The notes under the pieces are model-generated. The model saw only the letters and a list, made by a program, of their open reading frames with translations. It made no database searches and was not told where the DNA came from. Position numbers and translations under genes: made by a program. Below are positions 17,372 to 25,457 of a stretch of 64,000 nt of DNA, in pieces; the stretch's first letter is position 1, and every line of letters begins with the position of its first letter. The DNA is taken from the NCBI RefSeq assembly GCF_030268205.1, contig NZ_BSQF01000003.1:173687-237686 (forward strand). Direction: 5' to 3'. This DNA comes from Allomuricauda sp. NBRC 101325. Lineage in GTDB: Bacteria > Bacteroidota > Bacteroidia > Flavobacteriales > Flavobacteriaceae.

Positions 17372-17891
17372 TCTTGGCACTAAAATTATCGTTCCAATCC
17401 CCACGAACCTTTAAAACCTGCTCGATAATATCCCGAACGCAGCCATCCCCGCCATTTTTATGGGAAACGTAATCACAAATGGCCTTTACCTCAGGAATTG
17501 CATTTTGGGGAGCAGTGGCCAAAGCAACCATTTTCATTGGGGGAATATCGGGCATATCATCACCCATGTACACCACTTGTTTTGGATCAATATTGTATAT
17601 GTCCATATACTCCTTTAAAGGTTCTTCTTTGTGGTGGGATCCCATATAAAAATCAGTAACACCAAGTCCTTTTAAGCGTTCTTTGACCCCCTCGTTGGTA
17701 CCACCGGTGATGATACAAACATTGTAGCCTTTTTGGATGGCTGTTTTAAGGGCATAACCATCTTTTACACTCATTTTTCGAAGCAGTTCACCGTTTGAGG
17801 TAATCAATACCATGCCGTCGGTAAAAACACCATCCACATCAAAAACAAAAGTGGTGATATCGCTTAAAAGTTCTTTATAATTCTTTTTCAT
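17364..17891 (-). CDS. kdsC: HAD-IIIC phosphatase, KdsC-like (KDO-8-phosphate phosphatase)
   Basis: 175 residues. The HAD nucleophile motif is FVFDVDGVFTDG near 15-26, motif II is IITGG near 60, and motif IV is YMGDDMPDIPP near 108. There is no cap domain, as in the C0/IIIC subgroup of tetrameric KdsC enzymes. Expected reaction: 3-deoxy-manno-octulosonate-8-phosphate to KDO in LPS inner core synthesis. Homologues of the group also act on other sugar-acid phosphates, and no other KDO gene is nearby, so substrate is not certain. It overlaps the DUF2520 gene by 17 bases and maf by 8 bases. Confidence 0.85.
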   Translation of the reverse strand: MKKNYKELLSDITTFVFDVDGVFTDGMVLITSNGELLRKMSVKDGYALKTAIQKGYNVCIITGGTNEGVKERLKGLGVTDFYMGSHHKEEPLKEYMDIYNIDPKQVVYMGDDMPDIPPMKMVALATAPQNAIPEVKAICDYVSHKNGGDGCVRDIIEQVLKVRGDWNDNFSAKND

Positions 17892-18636
17892 AGGCTTGTT
17901 TTATGGCTTCGCTCAATAATTTGTAAAGCGCTGTATGATCTTTATTGTTCAAAAGATTTAAATGACTCTCCATACTTTTTTCATCATTTCTTCTTGCCGG
18001 ACCTGTTTGTGCCTCTTTTGGAGAAAGGGTTTGCACTTTTTCGGCAGTTTCCAGAATCAAGGGTTTCAACAAATCAAAAGGCAGGCCCTCTTCCACACAA
18101 ATCTCTTCACCAACACCATAAAGGTAATTGGTAAAATTGTTTACAAAAACGGCTGCAAGATGCAATTTTTTTCGCTGGTCTGAATCAATTTCATGGACCT
18201 TTTCTGAAATGGTTTCCGCTAGAATCCGCAATGTTTTCAAGGATTGCGGTGAATTAGCCTCAATACAAATAGGAATAGTTGAAAAATCAACTTTTTTACC
18301 TTTGGTAAAGGACTGTAACGGATAAAAAACACCACGGTTTTCAGGTTCAATGGCACTCATTTCCACAGCGCCAGACGCATGTACAACAATTCCTTTTTTA
18401 TTTTTTAAATAGCTAGAAACTTCGGCAATGGCATCATCTTTCACTGCAATCACATAAACATCTGCATCTGAAATTGAATTAAAATCATGGGTAGTTATAG
18501 TTTGGGTGGCAAAGTCGTTCAAACTTTCTTGATTTCGACCCACAACTTGAACAACATGGACCTTTTCCGAATTGGAAAATGCCCTGAACAAATGCTTGGC
18601 GAGGTTACCGGTACCCAAAATTACTACGTTGAGCAT
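17875..18636 (-). CDS. Rossmann/DUF2520 domain protein
   Basis: 253 residues from the ATG at 18636; two codons upstream is a TTG. The N-terminus is a Rossmann nucleotide-binding domain with VVILGTGNLAKHLFRAF, and the C-terminal half is the DUF2520 helical domain (AAVFVNNFTNYLYGVGEE, TGPARRNDEKSMESHLNLL). The family resembles pyrroline-5-carboxylate reductase or 6-phosphogluconate-dehydrogenase-like NAD(P) oxidoreductases, but no activity is established. It is the first gene of the overlapping trio with KdsC-like and maf, an order I recall from other Bacteroidota. Confidence 0.87.
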   Translation of the reverse strand: MLNVVILGTGNLAKHLFRAFSNSEKVHVVQVVGRNQESLNDFATQTITTHDFNSISDADVYVIAVKDDAIAEVSSYLKNKKGIVVHASGAVEMSAIEPENRGVFYPLQSFTKGKKVDFSTIPICIEANSPQSLKTLRILAETISEKVHEIDSDQRKKLHLAAVFVNNFTNYLYGVGEEICVEEGLPFDLLKPLILETAEKVQTLSPKEAQTGPARRNDEKSMESHLNLLNNKDHTALYKLLSEAIKQAYEKEL

Positions 18637-18736
18637 GCCCAAAACTACAAATTTAGGGGCGATGCATCCTACAGGAAATTAACAAATCTCATTCATTTTT
18701 ATAGTTTCTAAAAACCAGTAAGTTGTAAAAAGGCCG

Positions 18737-18744
18737 TATTTTTG
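18737..18744 (+). promoter_or_regulatory. -7 box of the ResB/CcsA gene
   Basis: TATTTTTG matches TAnnTTTG and lies 26 bases before the ATG at 18770. The upstream TTG at 18723 is too close (11-base spacer) to serve as -33. Confidence 0.5.
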
Positions 18745-18769
18745 CCAGCCGAAAGCAGACCGAATTTCC

Positions 18770-21700
18770 ATGATCGATATTCTTAAAAAGACTCTTTTTT
18801 CCACAAGACTTATGGCCGTTCTTTTTTTGGTTTTTGCCGCAGCAATGGCCATTGGAACTTTTGTGGAGAGCTACTACAGTACCGAAACCGCCAGAATTTA
18901 TATTTACAACACTACTTGGTTCGAGGCCATTATGGTCTTTTTTGTGATCAATTTTATTGGAAATATTTTTAGGTATCGACTGCTCGAATGGAAAAAATGG
19001 GCAGTGCTGGTTCTGCATGTTTCTTGGATTCTGATTATAATTGGTGCCTTTGTGACCCGATATATCAGTTACGAGGGGATGATGCCCATTCGTGAGGGTG
19101 CTACGGAGAAAGTATTTTATTCAGATAAAACCTATTTGACGGCCTATATTGACGGGGATATCGAAGGCGAAACCAAAAGACGAATTCTTGAGGATGATAT
19201 TTTGGTAACTCCTGAAGGGAAACGCTCGAGCTTACCTTGGAAATCTGATTTTAACGGTCAACCTTTTACTATTTCTTTTGTTGATTTTATCCGCGGAGCG
19301 GAAAAGGGATTGATTCCTGATGAAACAGGGCAGGAGTACCTGCAGATTGTAGAGGCGGGGAACGGTCAACGCCACGAGCATTATTTGGAAAATGGAAAAA
19401 TAGCCAGCATTCACAACGTGCTTTTTGCATTGAACAATGAGACCGATGGTGCAGTCAACATTTATTATGATGCTGAAAATGGTTTTCGAATCCAGTCTCC
19501 TTTTGATGGAAATTTCATGCGCATGGCCGACCAGTTTCAAGGAACGGTTGCCAGTGACAGTATTCAAACCTTACAATTACGCTCTTTGTACACCATGGCA
19601 GGAATGCAATTTGTGATTCCTGAGCCCATTGTAAAAGGGAAATATGGTATTGTAAAAGTACCAGAAGAGGAAATTACTAAAGTAACGCAAGATGCCCTAG
19701 TGGTTGCCATTGAAGCAAATGGTGAATCCCAAGAAGTAAAATTGTTGGGAGCGAAAGGAACCACCAATTTCTCGGACAAAATAAATGTTGGGGGATTGGA
19801 CTTTACGTTGAGCTACGGTTCAAAAGTCTACGAACTTCCATTTTCAATTGAGTTGAACGACTTCATTGCTGAAAAATATCCCGGTACCGAAGCAGGTTAT
19901 GCCTCATTTATGAGCAAAGTAACCGTATACGATGACCGTCCTTTTGATTACGATATTTATATGAACCACGTGTTGGATAATAAGGGATATCGCTTTTTCC
20001 AATCCAGCTTCGACCCAGATGAAAAAGGCACTGTATTGTCTGTAAACCACGATGTTTGGGGTACTTGGATAACCTATATTGGATATTTCTTGCTGTATAT
20101 CGGTTTGATGGGAATTATGTTCTTCGGCGACACCCGATTTAAAGATTTGCAACAGATGTTGGAGAAAATCAAAGCGAAAAAAGCAGCTTTGACCATCGCT
20201 TTATTCTTTTTGACATTAACAGGAGTTCAAGCACAAGAAACTGCAGACGAGCATGATGGGCACTCCAGCATGCCTACGCAAGCACAGATTGATTCGGTTA
20301 TTTCGGCTACCACCGTGGCCAAAGAGCATGCTGAAAAATTTGGAGCTTTGGTCATCCAAGATAGTGAAGGGCGAATGAAGCCGATTCATACTTTTTCTTC
20401 AGAATTATTGAGGAAATTAAGTGGAAAGGATAAGTACAAGGACATGTCTGCCAATCAGGTTTTCCTTTCCATGATGTTGAATCCAGGCGTTTGGTATACG
20501 GTCGATTTGATTGAAGTTGCTAAATGGCAAAACGATAGTATCCGAAAAGTAATTGGTGTTCCCAGTGGTACAGATTACGTAAAAGCCACTGACTTTTTTG
20601 ATGATAAAGGAGCATACAAACTGCGATCTTATCTGGAAAAAGCCACCTCCACTAACAATCCTTCCAATTTTGAAAAGGATATTAAAAAAGTAGGGGAAAG
20701 ATTGAGTTTATTGGATATCGCTTTGAGTGGAAATATGGTTAAAATATTCCCTTTGTTGAACGATGAGAACAACAAATGGATTTCTGCGGTAGAATTTCGT
20801 GGCGGAGGATATCAGGTACAAGATTCGCTGTATTCCAATTTTATTAGGAATGCGATGCCTTATTATTTGAATTCCCTGCAACAGTCCATTGCATCCGGGG
20901 ATTATTCCCAACCCGATAAATTGATTGAGGCATTCACTCAAAACCAAAAAAATCATGGTGAAGAGGTTTTGCCATCAGAAAATAAAATAAAAACAGAGAT
21001 CATTTACAACAAATTGGACCTGTTCAACCGTTTGTACAAATACTACGCCTTGGTTGGTGTCCTCTTGTTCTTTGTTTTGATAGCCAAGATTTTTAAAGAA
21101 AGAAAGTTCTTGGATGCCGTTGCCTATTTATTGAAAGGAACCATTATCCTATTCTTTATTTGGCATACGATTGGATTGGTTTTACGCGCCTATATTTCAG
21201 GTCATGCTCCTTGGAGTGATGCCTACGAAAGTATTCTCTATGTAGGATGGGCCACCATGGGAATTGGTTTGGCCTTGGGCCGAAAAAGTGAACTAACTAT
21301 TGCTGCCAGTGCATTTGTGACCTCTATGTTGTTGTGGATCGCGCACCAAAGCTGGGTAGATCCTGCTATTGGTAATTTGGTGCCCGTTTTGGATAGTTAT
21401 TGGTTAATGATTCACGTAGCAGTTATTGTGGGTAGTTATGGCCCTTTAACGGTAGGAATGATCTTGGGTGTTGTATCATTGCTTTTGATGGTAATGACCA
21501 CTGAAAAGAACAAAAAACGAATGGACCTTAATATAAAAGAGCTTACCGTGATCAACGAGTTGTCTTTAACCGCTGGTTTGGTAATGTTGACCATTGGAAA
21601 CTTTTTGGGCGGACAATGGGCCAATGAGAGTTGGGGACGTTACTGGGGTTGGGATCCAAAAGAGACTTGGGCTTTGATTTCCATTATGGTTTACGCTTTT

Positions 21701-21946
21701 GTATTGCACATGCGTTTGGTGCCAGGACTTCGTGGACGCTGGACCTATAACTTTGCCAGTATCGTAGCTTTTTCAAGTATTATGATGACCTATTTTGGGG
21801 TAAACTTTTATTTGGTTGGACTGCACAGTTATGCTAGTGGGGACCAAGTAATAACCCCAAGCTTTGTATGGTATACAGTACTTGGGGTCTTTATATTAGG
21901 AGGAATAAGTTTCTGGCGTTATAAAGTGCATTACGCCAAAAAATAG
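18770..21946 (+). CDS. Fused ResB-CcsA cytochrome c maturation protein
   Basis: 1058 residues. The N-terminal half is ResB/CcsB-like: three early membrane segments (about 10-110), a large periplasmic domain, and another membrane segment near 430-450. A loop region with signal-like LALFFLTLTGVQAQ near 475-490 separates it from the CcsA half, where multiple membrane helices carry the heme-handling WWD-type motif ESWGRYWGWDPKETWAL near 955. System II maturation joins heme to CxxCH apocytochromes outside the membrane. Bacteroidota typically use this fused form. Own promoter, single gene, with the M14 gene converging 1 base after its stop. Confidence 0.9.
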   Translation: MIDILKKTLFSTRLMAVLFLVFAAAMAIGTFVESYYSTETARIYIYNTTWFEAIMVFFVINFIGNIFRYRLLEWKKWAVLVLHVSWILIIIGAFVTRYISYEGMMPIREGATEKVFYSDKTYLTAYIDGDIEGETKRRILEDDILVTPEGKRSSLPWKSDFNGQPFTISFVDFIRGAEKGLIPDETGQEYLQIVEAGNGQRHEHYLENGKIASIHNVLFALNNETDGAVNIYYDAENGFRIQSPFDGNFMRMADQFQGTVASDSIQTLQLRSLYTMAGMQFVIPEPIVKGKYGIVKVPEEEITKVTQDALVVAIEANGESQEVKLLGAKGTTNFSDKINVGGLDFTLSYGSKVYELPFSIELNDFIAEKYPGTEAGYASFMSKVTVYDDRPFDYDIYMNHVLDNKGYRFFQSSFDPDEKGTVLSVNHDVWGTWITYIGYFLLYIGLMGIMFFGDTRFKDLQQMLEKIKAKKAALTIALFFLTLTGVQAQETADEHDGHSSMPTQAQIDSVISATTVAKEHAEKFGALVIQDSEGRMKPIHTFSSELLRKLSGKDKYKDMSANQVFLSMMLNPGVWYTVDLIEVAKWQNDSIRKVIGVPSGTDYVKATDFFDDKGAYKLRSYLEKATSTNNPSNFEKDIKKVGERLSLLDIALSGNMVKIFPLLNDENNKWISAVEFRGGGYQVQDSLYSNFIRNAMPYYLNSLQQSIASGDYSQPDKLIEAFTQNQKNHGEEVLPSENKIKTEIIYNKLDLFNRLYKYYALVGVLLFFVLIAKIFKERKFLDAVAYLLKGTIILFFIWHTIGLVLRAYISGHAPWSDAYESILYVGWATMGIGLALGRKSELTIAASAFVTSMLLWIAHQSWVDPAIGNLVPVLDSYWLMIHVAVIVGSYGPLTVGMILGVVSLLLMVMTTEKNKKRMDLNIKELTVINELSLTAGLVMLTIGNFLGGQWANESWGRYWGWDPKETWALISIMVYAFVLHMRLVPGLRGRWTYNFASIVAFSSIMMTYFGVNFYLVGLHSYASGDQVITPSFVWYTVLGVFILGGISFWRYKVHYAKK

Positions 21947-21947
21947 G

Positions 21948-23234
21948 CTACTTTTCCAGTAAAAGCTTCATGATTTCCTCGGCGGCTACTTTTCCTTTTT
22001 CCTTTAGGAAAGGTCTTGAGGTATTGTCGCCCAATTCAAAAACAATGGCGGGCATACCGTGGTGTACATAAAAGTACTTGCTGGATACCATGGTATTTTC
22101 AATATCGTCCGAAGCACGGACATTGGTCTGCTTTTGCGGTAATCTTTCGCTGATATTTTCAATCCAATCAAATACGATTTTTCCTTTTTCACCAGTAGCA
22201 GTGGTATCAATAGGGTAGTAGATGTCATCCCAAGTGGAGTGGAAATCCGCTCCAAAAACAAAATCATAGGCTTTGTCTTTCTCCACTAGAAAATCACGAA
22301 CATTTCTGGTTTCAGGCTGGTTGAAGTTTTGCCAATCCCTGTTCAAGTCAATACCACCCATATTGTGTCTCCAGTGGCCATTGTCGGCTCCATCAGGATT
22401 CATTAACGGAACATTGAAAACAACATGTTCTTTTCTAAAAGCTTTGGCCAAATCAGAATCCCCAGTAATGGTTTCAATAAAGGATTTCATCACAATAAAA
22501 CCTGTAACCTCTGGTGGGTGCTGTCTGGAAATAATCATCAAGGCCTTTTTTGCCTCCTTGTTTTCATTGACCTCCATCACATACATGGTTCTTTTTTCTT
22601 TGGAAAGACCAATGGGATAATTTTCAATAAAGGGTTTTTGACTTAATGAATCCACCCATTCCTGCACGACAGAAGAGGTATATAATTCCTGAGCTGTAAT
22701 CCAAGTTGGGTTTTCAGAAACGTTGATGGTCAATTCGGCAGATTCTGGGGCAGCACCTAATCCAAATTCACCCTCCCCTGGGTTAATCGGCTTAAAATAA
22801 ATGCTGTCCAATGGCTTAAACGTTTTACCATTTGTACTGATTTTCGGGTAATACCTACTTCTGGAATCCTGATATTTTAGTTCAACCTTAATATCCCTCG
22901 CATCGGTTGACCACACTTTAAAACCGTACCAAGGGCTTACATTGATCGGCGTATTTTCCGCGGTCACCCAAATGGTGTAATGGTCGTCACCATCATAGGC
23001 AACACCGTTTAAACGGGCGCCGTCAAACTGGTTGGAGAAAAAAGTGGTACTGTCGTTAAAGGCCCAAACACCGCGCCATTGCTTTTGTATGGGCTTATCC
23101 ACTGTGGGAACAATTGGACTTTTTCCCTGACCTTGATAACCAGAGGTGGTGGTTTCGGCTTCTTCGGGTGATTTTTTACAGGATAACATTCCTAAGGCCA
23201 GCGCAGCACTTAGGATAAAAACTTTTTTAAGCAT
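21948..23234 (-). CDS. M14 family zinc carboxypeptidase, lipoprotein
   Basis: 428 residues. The lipobox LALGMLSC (Cys about 19) indicates a lipidated envelope protein. After an N-terminal beta-rich domain, the carboxypeptidase domain starts near 190. Zinc ligands appear as RQHPPEVTG (HxxE) near 238 and FGADFHSTW near 320; the catalytic Glu is in IVFELGDNT near 400; the substrate-binding Arg lies in GGIDLNRDWQN. All key residues are present, so it should be active, probably trimming peptides outside the cell or in the periplasm. It belongs to the AGBL-like M14 branch. It converges with the ResB/CcsA gene. Confidence 0.88.
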   Translation of the reverse strand: MLKKVFILSAALALGMLSCKKSPEEAETTTSGYQGQGKSPIVPTVDKPIQKQWRGVWAFNDSTTFFSNQFDGARLNGVAYDGDDHYTIWVTAENTPINVSPWYGFKVWSTDARDIKVELKYQDSRSRYYPKISTNGKTFKPLDSIYFKPINPGEGEFGLGAAPESAELTINVSENPTWITAQELYTSSVVQEWVDSLSQKPFIENYPIGLSKEKRTMYVMEVNENKEAKKALMIISRQHPPEVTGFIVMKSFIETITGDSDLAKAFRKEHVVFNVPLMNPDGADNGHWRHNMGGIDLNRDWQNFNQPETRNVRDFLVEKDKAYDFVFGADFHSTWDDIYYPIDTTATGEKGKIVFDWIENISERLPQKQTNVRASDDIENTMVSSKYFYVHHGMPAIVFELGDNTSRPFLKEKGKVAAEEIMKLLLEK

Positions 23235-23323
23235 AAAAATATTGAGTTAGTTGGATTGCTAAGGTAAGCACATGCTAATTAGCAGAAAATGAAAAAAATA
23301 TAATAATGTTTCCGTTTTTTTTG

Positions 23324-23459
23324 CATATTTGCATCATTATGAAGCTATAAGAATTATGTACGCGATAGATGTCACCATTGGGGAAACCCGATTTATGTAA
23401 CCGAAAACTCCTCGGTTACCTGACATATCACTTCTTTTTTCACACATAATTCTTTTATA
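23324..23459 (+). promoter_or_regulatory. Structured 5' leader (candidate riboswitch) of the MATE exporter gene
   Basis: About 120 bases between a near-consensus -7 box (CATATTTG, 23324-23331, one mismatch) and the ATG at 23460 can fold into a three-way junction. P1 is 11 perfect pairs (23349-23359 with 23444-23454). P2 is GAT..ATGTCA (23364-23374, 2-base bulge) with TGACATATC (23421-23429). Inside are two hairpins: one with stem GGG/CCC and a GAAA loop (23380-23389), and one of 8 perfect pairs, GTAACCGA/TCGGTTAC (23397-23419), with a 7-base loop. P1 ends 5 bases before the start codon, so it could hide the ribosome entry site. I do not recognise a known class. Confidence 0.6.
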
Positions 23460-24869
23460 ATGACGAATCAACATACAAATTCATTTAAAAAATTTATTCA
23501 GTATTTCTGGATAGCCATTTCTGGTAAGGAAACTGAATTTACCTCGGGAAGCATCCGTAAGGCGATTTTTATGCTTTCCATTCCTATGATCTTGGAAATG
23601 CTCATGGAATCCATTTTCGCGTTGGTTGACATTGCCTATGTTTCCAGTGTAAGTGTTAATGCGGTTGCTACCATTGGGTTGACGGAATCCGTGATCACTT
23701 TGGTCTATGCCCTTGCCATTGGGTTAAGTATGGCTGCCACGGCTGTAGTGGCCCGTAGAATTGGCGAAAAAGATGTTGAGGGTGCTCGAATAGCCGCCGT
23801 ACAGGCCATTAGTTTGGGTGTTTTGATCTCCATTGTTATTGGTGTCATTGGAATTATATACGCCAAGGATATCCTCGCTTTAATGGGTGGCGAACCTGAT
23901 TTAATAGCCGAGGGTTACGGTTACACTCAATTTTTGATTGGAGGAAACATCACAGTAGTTTTATTGTTCTTGATCAATGCCATTTTCCGTGGTGCCGGGA
24001 ATGCCTCGATTGCCATGTGGGCCTTGGTACTTTCCAACGGACTCAACATTATTTTGGACCCGATGTTTATTTTCGGGTTTGGACCCATTCCTGAGTTTGG
24101 GGTAATGGGCGCTGCGATTGCAACCAATATTGGTAGAGGAACTGCAGTTATTTTTCAATTGGGGATTTTATTCTTTGGCTGGGGTAAAATCAAATTGGTG
24201 GCGAAAGATTTGGTCATCAACCTTAAGGTAATGGTAAATCTGATAAAGGTTTCATTGGGGGGAATCGCCCAATTCTTGATTGGCACTTCCAGCTGGATTT
24301 TCCTTATGCGCATTATGTCCGAATTTGGTAGCGAAGTATTGGCAGGCTACACCATTGCAATTCGTGTGATGATGTTTACCTTAATGCCATCGTGGGGCAT
24401 GAGCAATGCCGCAGCTACATTGGTCGGGCAAAATCTCGGAGCCAAACAACCCGATAGAGCAGCCACTTCCGTGTGGAAAACCGGAAAATACAACGCCATT
24501 TTTATGGGCACGGTTTCCTTGGGGTATTTGCTTTTTGCCAATTCCATTATTTCGTGGTTCAATACCACCCCAGCAGTGGTTAAAAGTGGGGCACTTTGCT
24601 TACAGGTAATAGCAGCGGGCTATATTTTCTATGCTTATGGCATGGTAATGAGCCAAGCATTCAATGGGGCAGGGGATACCCGTACACCAACCAAGATCAA
24701 TTTGATATCTTTTTGGTTCTTTCAACTTCCGATTGCCTATGTATCCGCCATCATTTTTGATTGGGGCGAAGTAGGGGTTTTTGTAGCCATTACTTTGGCC
24801 GAAGTACTCTTAGCCATATTGGCCATAGTTTGGTTCAAAAAAGGGAAGTGGAAGCAAGTTCAAGTATGA
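23460..24869 (+). CDS. MATE family efflux transporter
   Basis: 469 residues with about 12 membrane segments in two related halves, the MATE/NorM-type layout. Characteristic pieces include FMLSIPMILEMLMESIFALV near 38-58 and AYGMVMSQAFNGAGDTRTPT in the second half, the latter being well conserved in the family. MATE proteins export cationic drugs or metabolites using a sodium or proton gradient. It is preceded by a structured leader, suggesting that expression responds to a ligand. The divergent M14 gene starts 225 bases away. The toxin-antitoxin pair follows with its own promoter. Confidence 0.92.
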   Translation: MTNQHTNSFKKFIQYFWIAISGKETEFTSGSIRKAIFMLSIPMILEMLMESIFALVDIAYVSSVSVNAVATIGLTESVITLVYALAIGLSMAATAVVARRIGEKDVEGARIAAVQAISLGVLISIVIGVIGIIYAKDILALMGGEPDLIAEGYGYTQFLIGGNITVVLLFLINAIFRGAGNASIAMWALVLSNGLNIILDPMFIFGFGPIPEFGVMGAAIATNIGRGTAVIFQLGILFFGWGKIKLVAKDLVINLKVMVNLIKVSLGGIAQFLIGTSSWIFLMRIMSEFGSEVLAGYTIAIRVMMFTLMPSWGMSNAAATLVGQNLGAKQPDRAATSVWKTGKYNAIFMGTVSLGYLLFANSIISWFNTTPAVVKSGALCLQVIAAGYIFYAYGMVMSQAFNGAGDTRTPTKINLISFWFFQLPIAYVSAIIFDWGEVGVFVAITLAEVLLAILAIVWFKKGKWKQVQV

Positions 24870-24878
24870 TGGGTTTCT

Positions 24879-24886
24879 TATCTTTG
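24879..24886 (+). promoter_or_regulatory. -7 box of the toxin-antitoxin operon
   Basis: TATCTTTG matches TAnnTTTG and lies 35 bases before the ATG at 24921, directly after the MATE stop. No -33 TTG at the usual distance. Confidence 0.5.
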
Positions 24887-24920
24887 GAACTAACAGGTTC
24901 AAATTCGTAAATTAGGCTAT

Positions 24921-25154
24921 ATGGATATAAATATTCAAAATAAAAAGATTGAATTGATTCAATGGCTTTCCACTCTGAACGATGAGTCGATCATTGAAAA
25001 AATAATGAAGCTTCGAGACAAAGAAAAAGCAGATTGGTGGGACGAAATTTCTAAGGAAGAAAAAAAATCCATCGAAAATGGTCTGAAAGATGCTGTTGAG
25101 GGAAAAGTGGAGATGCATTCGAATGTGAAGAAATTATATGGCAAGTGGCTATAA
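24921..25154 (+). CDS. Probable antitoxin of a ParE-type module
   Basis: 77 residues, strongly charged and helical: WLSTLNDESIIEKIMKLRDK, then DWWDEISKEEKKSIENGLKDA and a basic C-terminus. Small proteins with this pattern recur directly upstream of ParE/RelE toxins in Bacteroidota. The gene overlaps the toxin gene by 17 bases, the usual arrangement for antitoxin-first modules. The N-terminal part probably forms the DNA-binding or dimerization region, and the C-terminal helix the toxin-binding part; that is inference by analogy. Own promoter box upstream. Confidence 0.8.
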   Translation: MDINIQNKKIELIQWLSTLNDESIIEKIMKLRDKEKADWWDEISKEEKKSIENGLKDAVEGKVEMHSNVKKLYGKWL

Positions 25155-25440
25155 AGTTTTTTGGACTCAAAATGCAATCACAGAATTAACAGGCATAATT
25201 GCGTATTTGGAAGTTAATTGGACTGAAAGGGAAATTAGAAACTTTTTTGGTTCACTGGACCATACTATTGAATTGATATCCAAAAACCCGGAATTATTTC
25301 AGTTATCTAAAAACAAGAAGGATATTCGAAGAGCGGTTATTGCAAAATATACCAGTCTTTATTATTTGACCAAATCTGATTCGGTTGAAATATTATCTCT
25401 TTTTTCGAATAGACAAAGTCCGGATAAAATAAAGCTATAA
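25138..25440 (+). CDS. RelE/ParE-family toxin
   Basis: 100 residues with the ParE/RelE fold pattern: YKVFWTQNAITELTGIIAYL (helical hairpin), FFGSLDHTIELISKNPELFQ, then IRRAVIAKYTSLYYLTKSDS and EILSLFSNRQSP. The central Arg residues and the late F-x-N-R-Q-x-P ending are common in ParE-type toxins, which act on gyrase or, for RelE relatives, on translating mRNA. The target cannot be read from sequence. Start overlaps the antitoxin by 17 bases. The neighbouring gene on the right, 18 bases away, is a metabolic enzyme and may be read through. Confidence 0.85.
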   Translation: MASGYKVFWTQNAITELTGIIAYLEVNWTEREIRNFFGSLDHTIELISKNPELFQLSKNKKDIRRAVIAKYTSLYYLTKSDSVEILSLFSNRQSPDKIKL

Positions 25441-25457
25441 AAGAATTCAAAATTAAT

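Noticed and set aside
23324..23459. Known riboswitch class (guanidine, fluoride, TPP, SAM, yybP-ykoY) for the MATE leader
   Set aside because: None of the conserved core sequences I remember could be placed on the folded leader; the structure itself is kept as a finding.
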